Assembly (NCBI GenBank): GCA_963776195.1 | Contig: CAVZMO010000015.1 | Span: 1-64,000, forward strand | DNA from: CAVZMO01 sp963776195 | Lineage (GTDB): Bacteria > Nitrospirota > Thermodesulfovibrionia > Thermodesulfovibrionales > SM23-35 | Reading direction: 5' to 3' | DNA length: 64,000 bases | Part shown: positions 56,944 through 64,000 of the stretch, piece by piece | Position numbering within the stretch: position 1 is the first letter of the stretch | Layout of the letters: each line of letters starts with the position of its first letter | The notes under the pieces: model-generated | The model's database searches: none | Told to the model about the DNA's origin: nothing | Seen by the model: only the letters and a program-made list of their open reading frames with translations | Position numbers and translations under genes: made by a program

Positions 56944-57939
56944 TTATCCAATGATCAAATGCAGCATCTTGCATATTAACCATGCAAGGATAGCACACGC
57001 GGGGATCGTGAGAACCCATGCGACTACAATATTCCCTCCCACTCCCCACCTCACTGCTGAAAATCTCTTTGATGCGCCGACACCCATGATGGTGGAAGAA
57101 ATTACATGGGTTGTAGAGAGGGGGAGACCTATTCTGGATGCAACCTCTATAACGGTAGCCGCTACCGTTTCCGCGGCGAATCCGTGAATCGGTCTGAGTT
57201 GGACAAGCTTAACCCCGAGGGTCTTAATTATCCTCCAACCTCCTATAGCTGTACCGAACGCCATTGCCGTCGCACAGAGCAGGATTACCCACAGCGGAAC
57301 ATGAAAATCGGCAAGATGATAATAACTTACGAGTGCCATCGTTATAATACCCATCGTTTTCTGTGCGTCGTTGCTTCCATGACTGAATGCCATGTAGGCT
57401 GCCGATAAGATCTGAAGTCTTCCGAAAATGTTAGTGACCAGTGTTGGTGTGGATCTCTTGAACAACCACATGAGGAATGACATCAAAAGAATGCTCAGGG
57501 CAAATCCAATGAGCGGGGAGAGGATCAGGCCCAGGAAAACCTTGTATACGCCCTTCGCAATGATAACACTAAACCCTGATGTGGCTATTGCCGCACCGAC
57601 GATGCCTGACAGAATGGCATGACTCGATGAGGTTGGAAGCCCGAAATACCATGTAAATAAATCCCAGACTATGGCCGCAATCAGAGCCGAAATAATGGTC
57701 ACCTGTGTTATCGATACAGCCTGCACAAGTCCGACGCCGACAGTTTTAGCCACTGCGGTGCCCGATAGTGCGCCAACCATATTTAAAAAAGCAGCCATGC
57801 AGACAGCAACCTTTGGTGTTAAAACCCGCGTTGAAACCGAAGTGGCGATAGCGTTTGCCGTATCGTGGAAACCGTTTATAAAATCAAAGATCAGGGCAAG
57901 GAAAACAACGCAGAGGAGTAAAAAAAAGGTCTCAGGCAT
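56944..57939 (-). CDS. pit: Low-affinity inorganic phosphate transporter, Pit family
   Basis: 331 residues with about ten membrane helices and the two inverted PHO-4 repeats: FDFINGFHDTANAIATSVST near the N-terminus and AFSHGSNDAQKTMG in the second half. Members couple phosphate (often as a metal complex) to protons. It overlaps the 3' end of the DUF47 gene by 8 bases. A PhoB-like regulator gene lies 6 kb to the right. Confidence 0.92.
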   Translation of the reverse strand: MPETFFLLLCVVFLALIFDFINGFHDTANAIATSVSTRVLTPKVAVCMAAFLNMVGALSGTAVAKTVGVGLVQAVSITQVTIISALIAAIVWDLFTWYFGLPTSSSHAILSGIVGAAIATSGFSVIIAKGVYKVFLGLILSPLIGFALSILLMSFLMWLFKRSTPTLVTNIFGRLQILSAAYMAFSHGSNDAQKTMGIITMALVSYYHLADFHVPLWVILLCATAMAFGTAIGGWRIIKTLGVKLVQLRPIHGFAAETVAATVIEVASRIGLPLSTTHVISSTIMGVGASKRFSAVRWGVGGNIVVAWVLTIPACAILAWLICKMLHLIIG

Positions 57940-58549
57940 TTTTGAGGACTATAGCTTCCAAAATGTTGGCAACATCCTCACACTTATCAGATGCATCTTC
58001 GAGATGCTCGTATATCTCTTTCCATTTAATAATGAGGATAGGGTCGGTCATCTCTTCAAAGAGGTGCCCCAGCGCATCCCTGAACCCCCTGTCTATCCTG
58101 TTTTCGAGTTTATTGATCTCGATGCAATATTCCTGTATGTGCGGGTAATTTTTTTCTTTCAGTTTCTTTATTGCCTTTTCAACGAATTCCACGGTTGTCA
58201 GAAGGTCCTTTGACATGGTAATCGCCCATTTGGTCGATTCCGTCAATTTGAACACCGTGAGCCTGTCGGCGGCTCCCCAGATAAGGTCCACGATGTCATC
58301 CAATGTTGAAGCGAGGGCATGGATGTCTTCCCTGTCTATGGGAGTAACAAAGGTTTTGTTCAGTTTCCGGATAATATCATGGGTAAATACATCACCTTCC
58401 TGTTCCAGTTCGTGTACCTCTCTGGCCCAGGAATCCAGATTGGAGAAGTGTTCCATGATTCCGACTAAAAGGGTTGCGGCATGGGTGACATTTGCCGCAG
58501 CTTTTTCGAAAATTATAAAAAAATCGGTTTCTTTCGGGAAAATTTTCAT
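57932..58549 (-). CDS. DUF47 PhoU-like Pit accessory protein
   Basis: 205 residues, all helical, with the PhoU-like metal-binding pattern: VHELEQEGDVFTHDIIRKLN, TPIDREDIHALASTLDDIVD, and a later LEDASDKCEDVANILEAIVL. DUF47 proteins are nearly always encoded just before pit genes and tune phosphate uptake. The 8-base overlap with pit supports one operon. Confidence 0.9.
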   Translation of the reverse strand: MKIFPKETDFFIIFEKAAANVTHAATLLVGIMEHFSNLDSWAREVHELEQEGDVFTHDIIRKLNKTFVTPIDREDIHALASTLDDIVDLIWGAADRLTVFKLTESTKWAITMSKDLLTTVEFVEKAIKKLKEKNYPHIQEYCIEINKLENRIDRGFRDALGHLFEEMTDPILIIKWKEIYEHLEDASDKCEDVANILEAIVLKNA

Positions 58550-58748
58550 ACTGTCCTCATTGAAGTAAATGTAGGATATAAAAAAATGCAGCCAAAGTCA
58601 ATAAATGATCTCTTATTCAGTACATAAAGAAAAATAATCTATTTCACTCTAGCAGATTCTAAACATTTGGACCGTGTGAGGAAGGAATCCGCACAGGACC
58701 AACCGGTGAATATTTCCGAGTTTTATCGTTATATGATAATCTCTATTT

Positions 58749-59456
58749 ATGGGCGAGTTAATTGAAGAAAACTCATTGAGAGATAAAAGATATGTCTTCA
58801 CGGATAGACGTGATGCAGGCCGTCTTCTTTCTCAGAAACTCATAAAGTTCAAGGGGTCTGATTCAATGATTCTGGCAATCCCCTCGGGAGGTGTTCCTAT
58901 CGCATCCGAGATAAGACAAACACTTGGCCTTGCAATGGATTTAATTATAGTGAGAAAGATTCAGATACCCGGCAATCCGGAGGCCGGCTTTGGCGCAATG
59001 AGCCCCGACGAAGAAGTTGTCCTGAACGAGAGACTTCTGAATCAAATAGGGTTGACCGAAGAAGAGATGACGACACAGATCAGAAAGACACGGGATGTCA
59101 TCAAAAAAAGAGGCCGCGTCTTCAGACAAGACAAGCCTTTCCCTTCCATAGAAAACAAAATTGTTTTTGTTGTTGATGATGGACTTGCATCCGGCTACAC
59201 AATGCGTGCAGCGATTAACTTTATTAAGAGAAAGAACCCACTGAAAATAATTGTTGCCGTACCTACCGCATCTCAGAAAACAGCAGACTCCATTTTGTCG
59301 GAAGTTGATGAACTTATATGCCTTAATGTCAGAAGCGGGTATCCCTTTGCTGTCGCGGATGCATATGAAGACTGGTATGATGTCACAGATGAAGAGGTTT
59401 TGGAAATCTTAAAGAAAGATAATGGAAGGATTAAGCCGGGAGGGACTGTAAAATAA
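58749..59456 (+). CDS. Phosphoribosyltransferase-fold protein
   Basis: 235 residues. Type I phosphoribosyltransferase fold with the PRPP loop VFVVDDGLASGYTMRAAINF and AIPSGGVPIASEIRQTLGLA. Stand-alone members of this group, with the RDAGRLLSQKL start and the long ELICLNVRSGYPFAVADAYE tail, are common in anaerobes, and their substrate base is unknown; some act on erythromycin-esterase or dienelactone-type partners. Divergent from the pit operon. Confidence 0.8.
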   Translation: MGELIEENSLRDKRYVFTDRRDAGRLLSQKLIKFKGSDSMILAIPSGGVPIASEIRQTLGLAMDLIIVRKIQIPGNPEAGFGAMSPDEEVVLNERLLNQIGLTEEEMTTQIRKTRDVIKKRGRVFRQDKPFPSIENKIVFVVDDGLASGYTMRAAINFIKRKNPLKIIVAVPTASQKTADSILSEVDELICLNVRSGYPFAVADAYEDWYDVTDEEVLEILKKDNGRIKPGGTVK

Positions 59457-59689
59457 AATCCGGCAACATTTTAAAACTTTTGCAATCAGTATTGGATTCT
59501 CCGCATCCGGCTTAATGCATCTATCAAAAAAACTTTTGGGGCATTCACAAGCAAAATTTCACAACTTCTTCATGAGTTCTTCATAATTCTTAATTAAACT
59601 TTAGACTTTAAAAGTGCGGACAAGAATATCTGTGAAGGTAAAAGAATAGTCAGATAATAATGATGTTAAGAAAGAGGGAGCAAGGGACA

Positions 59690-59980
59690 ATGAAATTCCG
59701 GGGCTTTTTTATTACGTATCGCCGGAATAGGCGGCTTTTCCGTCAGTTGGCGGTTTTTTCCTTATTGATAGTTTTTGGTTTGGGAATCATTGGCCGCGCA
59801 GGTAATTTTTCCGATACCAATGATACTCCCTTTATAGCCTTGCAGTCAGCGCATCTTATATCAAATAATGATAAACGTACGGCTCCGCAATTCATTGAGG
59901 GATCTGTCAACCTTCCTTTAATAAATAAATATTCTCTTCTCACCAGGGCCCCCCCGTTTAGTTCCCTTCAGTTAGTCTGA
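59690..59980 (+). CDS. Small membrane-anchored or secreted protein
   Basis: 96 residues from ATG 59690 (AGGGAC-type site just before; another ATG at 59660). A basic start (MKFRGFFITYRRNRRLFRQL) leads into one hydrophobic stretch AVFSLLIVFGLGIIG, then a polar periplasmic tail. No family recognised. It lies 100 bases before the AAA ATPase gene on the same strand and may belong to the same unit. Confidence 0.45.
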   Translation: MKFRGFFITYRRNRRLFRQLAVFSLLIVFGLGIIGRAGNFSDTNDTPFIALQSAHLISNNDKRTAPQFIEGSVNLPLINKYSLLTRAPPFSSLQLV

Positions 59981-60081
59981 TTTCTTCAACCGGTTAATTC
60001 GTCCGAGATGCGGACTGCTCTCTTTGTTAAAGGACCAATTATTGATTAAACAAGCAACAGATGATATAGAGGAGGCAAATT

Positions 60082-61164
60082 ATGCATAGCACTCTATTGG
60101 ACACACCGTCGCCGGAGGCATGCGCTGTTACCATCTTCGAAATCAGCGGCGCAAAATTTGATCCTGACATCGCCGCAGACGTATGGCCAAAAATATTACA
60201 GCATAAATGGCTCATGTCCGAAAAACTCGGCCGCGATGTGGGCTTGCGGACCGCGTGCATCGATTTTCTCGAGAACATGGAGCAAGCCCTTAAAGAATAC
60301 ATGGAATACAGGCGAAAAGATATCTTGGCAGAGATGGGTGCCCGGATCGTCAGCAGAGAACTATGGGATTCCATATCGGATTCTCAGCCCCCAAAACAGC
60401 TGGTCCAGCGGAGGATTATTCTCCCTTTAAAAGAGGAGGACCTATCCAAGAAGCATGGTGTGATTTCACCGAAGACTATCATCTTTTTTGGGCCCCCGGG
60501 CACGGGTAAGACGCATTTTGTTAAGGCAATAGCGGGTGTCCTGTCATGGTGGTACATCGAAATTTTGCCCAGTATGCTTATGGTGGACGGCGTGGAGAAG
60601 ATCGGCGCCAATTTGCACAATATTATGGAAAAGGCAAGAACCCTGGAAGAAGCGGTTATTTTTATTGACGAGTTTGAAGAGATAGCAGCCAGTAGAGATA
60701 TAGCGAGCCGGATTGATAAGTCCATTACGAATGAGTTTCTCAAACAGGTTCCTCTGCTCAAGAATCAGGGGAACAAGGTTCTGCTTGTATGCGCCACCAA
60801 CTATATCCGGCAGTTGGATGCCGCACTGCTTCGTCCCGGCAGGTTTGATTGCATTATCCCGGTTGGCGGCCTGGATGAAGACGGAAGGAGGACGATCCTG
60901 GAACATTATATGTCAAGGCTCAATACGGAAGAAATCGATCTGAACCTTATCGTCAAGATGACATCGCGGTTTACACCCGCGGACATCGAGTATTTCTTTC
61001 AGCAGGTAGCCCAATTTGCCTTTGAACAGGAATATACGAACCAGCAGGATTATCGGGTGACTACGGATACCTTCATTCAAATTTTACCGAAAATCCATCC
61101 CTCCCTTACCGATGAAATCATCGAAGAATTTCAAAAGGACAATATTACCTATTCCCGGATCTGA
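60082..61164 (+). CDS. AAA ATPase with DUF4032-like N-terminal motif
   Basis: 360 residues. The N-terminus contains WPKILQHKWLMSEKLGRDVG (35-54) and ACIDFLEN, the motif known from DUF4032 and similar bacterial proteins. Residues 110-310 form a classic AAA domain: Walker A GPPGTGKT (137-144), Walker B VIFIDEFEE (D196, E197), sensor 1 CATN (237-240) and arginines in LLRPGRFD. GAGGAGG precedes the ATG. Classic AAA modules of this kind unfold or remodel proteins. A stress-related role is suggested by the sensor kinase gene that follows. The combination is uncommon. Confidence 0.75.
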   Translation: MHSTLLDTPSPEACAVTIFEISGAKFDPDIAADVWPKILQHKWLMSEKLGRDVGLRTACIDFLENMEQALKEYMEYRRKDILAEMGARIVSRELWDSISDSQPPKQLVQRRIILPLKEEDLSKKHGVISPKTIIFFGPPGTGKTHFVKAIAGVLSWWYIEILPSMLMVDGVEKIGANLHNIMEKARTLEEAVIFIDEFEEIAASRDIASRIDKSITNEFLKQVPLLKNQGNKVLLVCATNYIRQLDAALLRPGRFDCIIPVGGLDEDGRRTILEHYMSRLNTEEIDLNLIVKMTSRFTPADIEYFFQQVAQFAFEQEYTNQQDYRVTTDTFIQILPKIHPSLTDEIIEEFQKDNITYSRI

Positions 61165-61213
61165 AATGCTTTATAAAAAATGACGACATTTTTTATTTAA
61201 TAAGAAGTCAACC

Positions 61214-62392
61214 GTGCGGAGAAAAGAGGACTTATTGAAAAGCGTAAACGAATACGCCGATGGACAATCAAAAACAGTCTTGTTCATATCGAGTTTTGTG
61301 ATTGTACTCTTTGTGGGCGCTGCGGATTACATAACAGGACGAGAGATCAATTTTGCCATATTCTATCTGCTGCCGGTCACTTTCGTTGCCTGGTATGCCG
61401 ATAGAAACAAAGCGGTTTTCATCTCTCTCATAAGTTCGGCAATTGAGTTTATTGCCAATTCCGCCGCCGGACGAACCTATTCCCACGTTCTCGTTTCCTT
61501 TTGGAACAGTGCGGTGCAACTGGGGTTCTTTCTTATCTATGTTTTCATCTTGTCGATATTGAAGGAAGAATACGGAAAAAGAATAAAACTTATCAGCGAA
61601 CTCGAGGATTCACTTGATCAAGTCAGACGCACACAAGCGGATTTGGAGCAAAAGTCGCAAGAACTGGCAAGGTCCAATGAGGACTTGAAAGAGTTTGCTT
61701 ATGCCGTCTCGCACGATCTTCAGGAGCCTTTGCGTGTGGTTGCCGGCTTTGTGAAACTGCTGGCTAAGCGCTATAAAGGCAGAATGGATTCCGATGCAGA
61801 CGATTTCATTGAATACGCCGTAGACGGCGTGAAAAGAATGCAGTTGATGATTAAAGACCTCCTGGAATATTCACAAGTAGGAACAAAAGGCAAGGAATTC
61901 AGAACTACGGACATTATGATCGTTATCGAACAGGCGGTTTCCAATCTGAAAGCAGCTATTGAAGAAAGTGGCGCATTAATAACCTACAATGCTATGCCGA
62001 CGGTAGTGGCCGATGCTCCCCAGCTGATCAGATTGTTCCAGAACCTTATAGGAAATGCGGTAAAATTCAGGGGAAAAGAAGCGCTGAGGATCCATGTTTC
62101 AGCAGAGAGAAAAGAAGATGAGTGGCTTTTTTCCATACGGGACAATGGAATCGGAATTGCTCCGGACCAGTTAGAAAAAATATTTGTTGTCTTCCGGCGG
62201 CTGCACACCAAAGAAGAGTATCCGGGCACGGGCATAGGCCTGGCAGTGTGCAAAAAAATCGTTGAGCGGCATGGTGGAAAAATCCGGGTAGAGTCGGAGC
62301 CGGGAAAAGGTTCGACGTTTTACTTCACGATGCCGATCAAGGAACAACCGTCTCAAGCAGCCCCTATAACTTCAAATATGTCCGGAAATTGA
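61214..62392 (+). CDS. Sensor histidine kinase
   Basis: 392 residues from GTG 61214. About four membrane helices (22-115; FISSFVIVLFVGAADYI, FAIFYLLPVTFVAWYADRN), a coiled coil (125-160), the H-box AYAVSHDLQEPLR with H167, N-box FQNLIGNAVKF, and G-boxes DNGIGIAPDQLEKIF and GTGIGLAVCKKIV. The helical input domain lacks a large periplasmic sensor. The kinase core resembles bacteriophytochrome-type kinases. Its regulator is not adjacent downstream, since the next gene is on the other strand; the PhoB-like gene at 63663 is a candidate. Confidence 0.88.
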   Translation: MRRKEDLLKSVNEYADGQSKTVLFISSFVIVLFVGAADYITGREINFAIFYLLPVTFVAWYADRNKAVFISLISSAIEFIANSAAGRTYSHVLVSFWNSAVQLGFFLIYVFILSILKEEYGKRIKLISELEDSLDQVRRTQADLEQKSQELARSNEDLKEFAYAVSHDLQEPLRVVAGFVKLLAKRYKGRMDSDADDFIEYAVDGVKRMQLMIKDLLEYSQVGTKGKEFRTTDIMIVIEQAVSNLKAAIEESGALITYNAMPTVVADAPQLIRLFQNLIGNAVKFRGKEALRIHVSAERKEDEWLFSIRDNGIGIAPDQLEKIFVVFRRLHTKEEYPGTGIGLAVCKKIVERHGGKIRVESEPGKGSTFYFTMPIKEQPSQAAPITSNMSGN

Positions 62393-62401
62393 CATTGGTT
62401 C

Positions 62402-63430
62402 TTAAGATCTTCCCAGATGTTTCTCCATCTCTCGTCTGGCATGATCGATATTTTCCAGTTCTTTCACCATGCTCAGGTTAATATTCAGCCGTGATGCATA
62501 AGGCTCAAGGAGATTCATCGCTTCTTCTTTTCTCACCAATATTTCCAATGGAACAATCGAGGTATTTTCGATGCAAGAGAGAAATTGTTCGAGAAATTCT
62601 TTCTCGTATTCGATAACTCCGGCAAGATGCACATCGAGAATAAAGCCTGAGTCACGGTCAATGAGCATGATCGCATAAGGGAAATAAGGTCTTTCTCCTT
62701 TGGTTATGGGCGTAGGAGCATAAAAGAAATCGACTTCCCATATCATTGGAGTAGATTCGGCGGTCTTTCTTATTCTTTGCAGCCGAATTTCATCCACCGG
62801 TACATCTGAACATTTTGCCTGTTTGAGAGGAGCGGGTTCCCTCCACTCGTCTTTCCAAACAATCATGCCGTCCTTTTTTTCGGGCGCCCTTACCAAATAA
62901 AGGTTCTTTTTTGGAGGACTCAATAATTTTTTATTATCTTTGAGTCGTAAACAGACAAGTTTTGCCTGCTGCAATGCAGCCGTCATGCAGGACGCTTCAT
63001 CCCTATGCAAAAACCAGGGGAAATACCCGGGCTTATAACTTCTGAAGAGCGGCCAGGCATTTCGTCCCCTGAATTTAAACCCCAGTTCATGAATGATCTG
63101 CAAATCTTCTTTATCGATGAAGCGTCTATCCTCAAAGGACAGCATCAGGCAATCCTGAATATATAAAGAATCCGGGTCCCCGGGCTTTATCTGCCCCTTC
63201 TGGATATTTATATACCCCTGCAAGCCTTGAGTTCCCGAATATATGGCCATTGCTAAAACCTCGCCCAACTCACCCATAACGCAGCAATACCCGACTTCAC
63301 CACTCTGAGGATTTTGGACACCGAATATATCGGTTTCTTTCATCCATCCCCACGGTTCGATTCCCCTGAACTCTAATGCAGCATCATAGAGGGCCTTCCA
63401 CTCTTTGAACGACGGTTCTGGTTGTTTCAT
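62402..63430 (-). CDS. Conserved uncharacterised protein (DUF6930/DUF7309-like)
   Basis: 342 residues from ATG 63430, which has AAAGGA in front. N-terminal EWKALYDAALEFRGIEPWGW MKETDIFGVQNPQSGEVGYC resembles DUF7309; the C-terminal half (TPMIWEVDFFYAPTPITKGE RPYFPYAIMLIDRDSGFILD) resembles DUF6930. Both are domains of unknown function that often occur together in anaerobes. It is soluble, with no catalytic motif visible. Converges with the sensor kinase gene. Confidence 0.65.
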   Translation of the reverse strand: MKQPEPSFKEWKALYDAALEFRGIEPWGWMKETDIFGVQNPQSGEVGYCCVMGELGEVLAMAIYSGTQGLQGYINIQKGQIKPGDPDSLYIQDCLMLSFEDRRFIDKEDLQIIHELGFKFRGRNAWPLFRSYKPGYFPWFLHRDEASCMTAALQQAKLVCLRLKDNKKLLSPPKKNLYLVRAPEKKDGMIVWKDEWREPAPLKQAKCSDVPVDEIRLQRIRKTAESTPMIWEVDFFYAPTPITKGERPYFPYAIMLIDRDSGFILDVHLAGVIEYEKEFLEQFLSCIENTSIVPLEILVRKEEAMNLLEPYASRLNINLSMVKELENIDHARREMEKHLGRS

Positions 63431-63460
63431 TTCAGGTTCCTTTCTGTAAGAAAACAAGTT

Positions 63461-63498
63461 CCCAAATCCGGCGATAATTCCTTATCGCCGGATTTGGG
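63461..63498. promoter_or_regulatory. Perfect 17-bp palindrome in the divergent intergenic region
   Basis: CCCAAATCCGGCGATAA (63461-63477), loop TTCC, TTATCGCCGGATTTGGG (63482-63498). It lies 31 bases upstream of the minus-strand ATG and 165 bases before the PhoB-like start. On the plus strand it is followed by TTTATCTTT. It could be a bidirectional terminator, a REP unit or a regulator site. Confidence 0.5.
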
Positions 63499-63662
63499 TT
63501 TATCTTTAATGCATCATACAATTTTCTGTCAGCGGCATACAAGTCTGTCGAATATTCCTTTGCAACAAAAAAGGCAAAGGGCGTCATGGACCGAGGTTCT
63601 ATCAAAAAAGGACAGCGCAGGCATGAATTGCGTTTGAGTTAAAGATCGTGCTATAAGTATAT

Positions 63663-64000
63663 ATGGCCGAACCCAAGCACATTCTTGTAGTTGACGATGA
63701 GGCTGATCTCGTCGAGCTTGTCTCCTATAATTTGAGGAAAGAAGGGTTTGCCGTAGACTCAGCCTCAGATGGTGAAACAGCCCTCACCAAGATAAGGAAA
63801 GGCCGGTATGATCTCGTGGTTCTGGACCTCATGCTGCCGGGAATTCAGGGGATCGAACTCTGCCGTATTTTGAGGAATGAACCGGAGACGGCGGGCTTAC
63901 CGATTATTATGCTTACCGCAAAGGGAGAAGAGGTGGACAGAATTCTCGGTCTCGAGATGGGAGCTGACGACTATATGACGAAGCCGTTCAGCCCGAGGGA
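63663..64000 (+). CDS. Response regulator, PhoB-like (partial)
   Basis: The first 112 residues are in view; the gene runs off the right edge. Receiver domain: HILVVDDEADLVELVSYNLR (acidic pair D11/D12), phosphoacceptor D55 in VVLDLMLPG, the T of MLTAKGEE and the lysine of DDYMTKPFSPRE. The length and MTKPFSPRE ending are typical of OmpR/PhoB regulators, so a winged-helix output domain should follow. The nearby pit-DUF47 operon fits a phosphate regulator. Confidence 0.85.
   Translation, partial: MAEPKHILVVDDEADLVELVSYNLRKEGFAVDSASDGETALTKIRKGRYDLVVLDLMLPGIQGIELCRILRNEPETAGLPIIMLTAKGEEVDRILGLEMGADDYMTKPFSPR

Overview
The window looks like chromosomal DNA of a Gram-negative, probably anaerobic bacterium, most like Nitrospirota or Desulfobacterota. 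The signs are yajC-secD-secF-recJ, zapB-zapA, BioW-type pimelate activation, a VKOR-thioredoxin fusion and an AttH/ABC lipid-type exporter. The phylum is inferred from gene content only. No rRNA or tRNA gene was recognised.

Layout. 0-6.1 kb: remains of a very large secreted protein (beta-propeller, carboxypeptidase-regulatory-like domain, Ig-like repeats), broken by frameshifts and two in-frame TAG codons. 6.5-11.7 kb: mobile-element zone with a RAYT-type fragment, an IS110-family element that truncates a PAS kinase gene, and an IS4-family element split by an IS256-family element with a 9-bp target duplication. 11.8-25.6 kb: mostly housekeeping on the minus strand (MogA, MOSC, SAM cycle metK-ahcY, recJ, Sec translocase), then a DsrE-like protein, a Mur ligase, an inositol-phosphatase-type enzyme and an Xre/RES toxin-antitoxin pair. 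25.6-27.8 kb: gene-free, with a cluster of TTATGTGGAGT repeats and one CRISPR-repeat-like sequence. 27.8-32.2 kb: AttH-like lipocalin and its ABC exporter. 32.2-39.4 kb: disulfide formation, DNA repair, lytic transglycosylase and cell division genes. 39.5-54.9 kb: defence island with VapBC, an unassigned three-gene module ending in a metallo-beta-lactamase-fold protein, remnants of a DUF262 (GmrSD-like) gene, an ORF6N protein, a Hachiman system (hamA-hamB), a type II restriction-modification pair and remnants of two other methyltransferases; bioW, a lipid kinase and mnmA sit inside it. 55-64 kb: aroK-aroB, phosphate transport (Pit and its PhoU-like partner), a phosphoribosyltransferase, an unusual AAA ATPase next to a sensor kinase, and the start of a PhoB-like regulator.

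A striking feature is the number of one-base frameshifts, many in genes cells normally need (ahcY, secF, aroK, mnmA). When the frames are joined, the family sequence resumes exactly. This suggests indel errors in the assembly rather than real decay, at least for the housekeeping genes. Such genes are annotated here over their full joined span.
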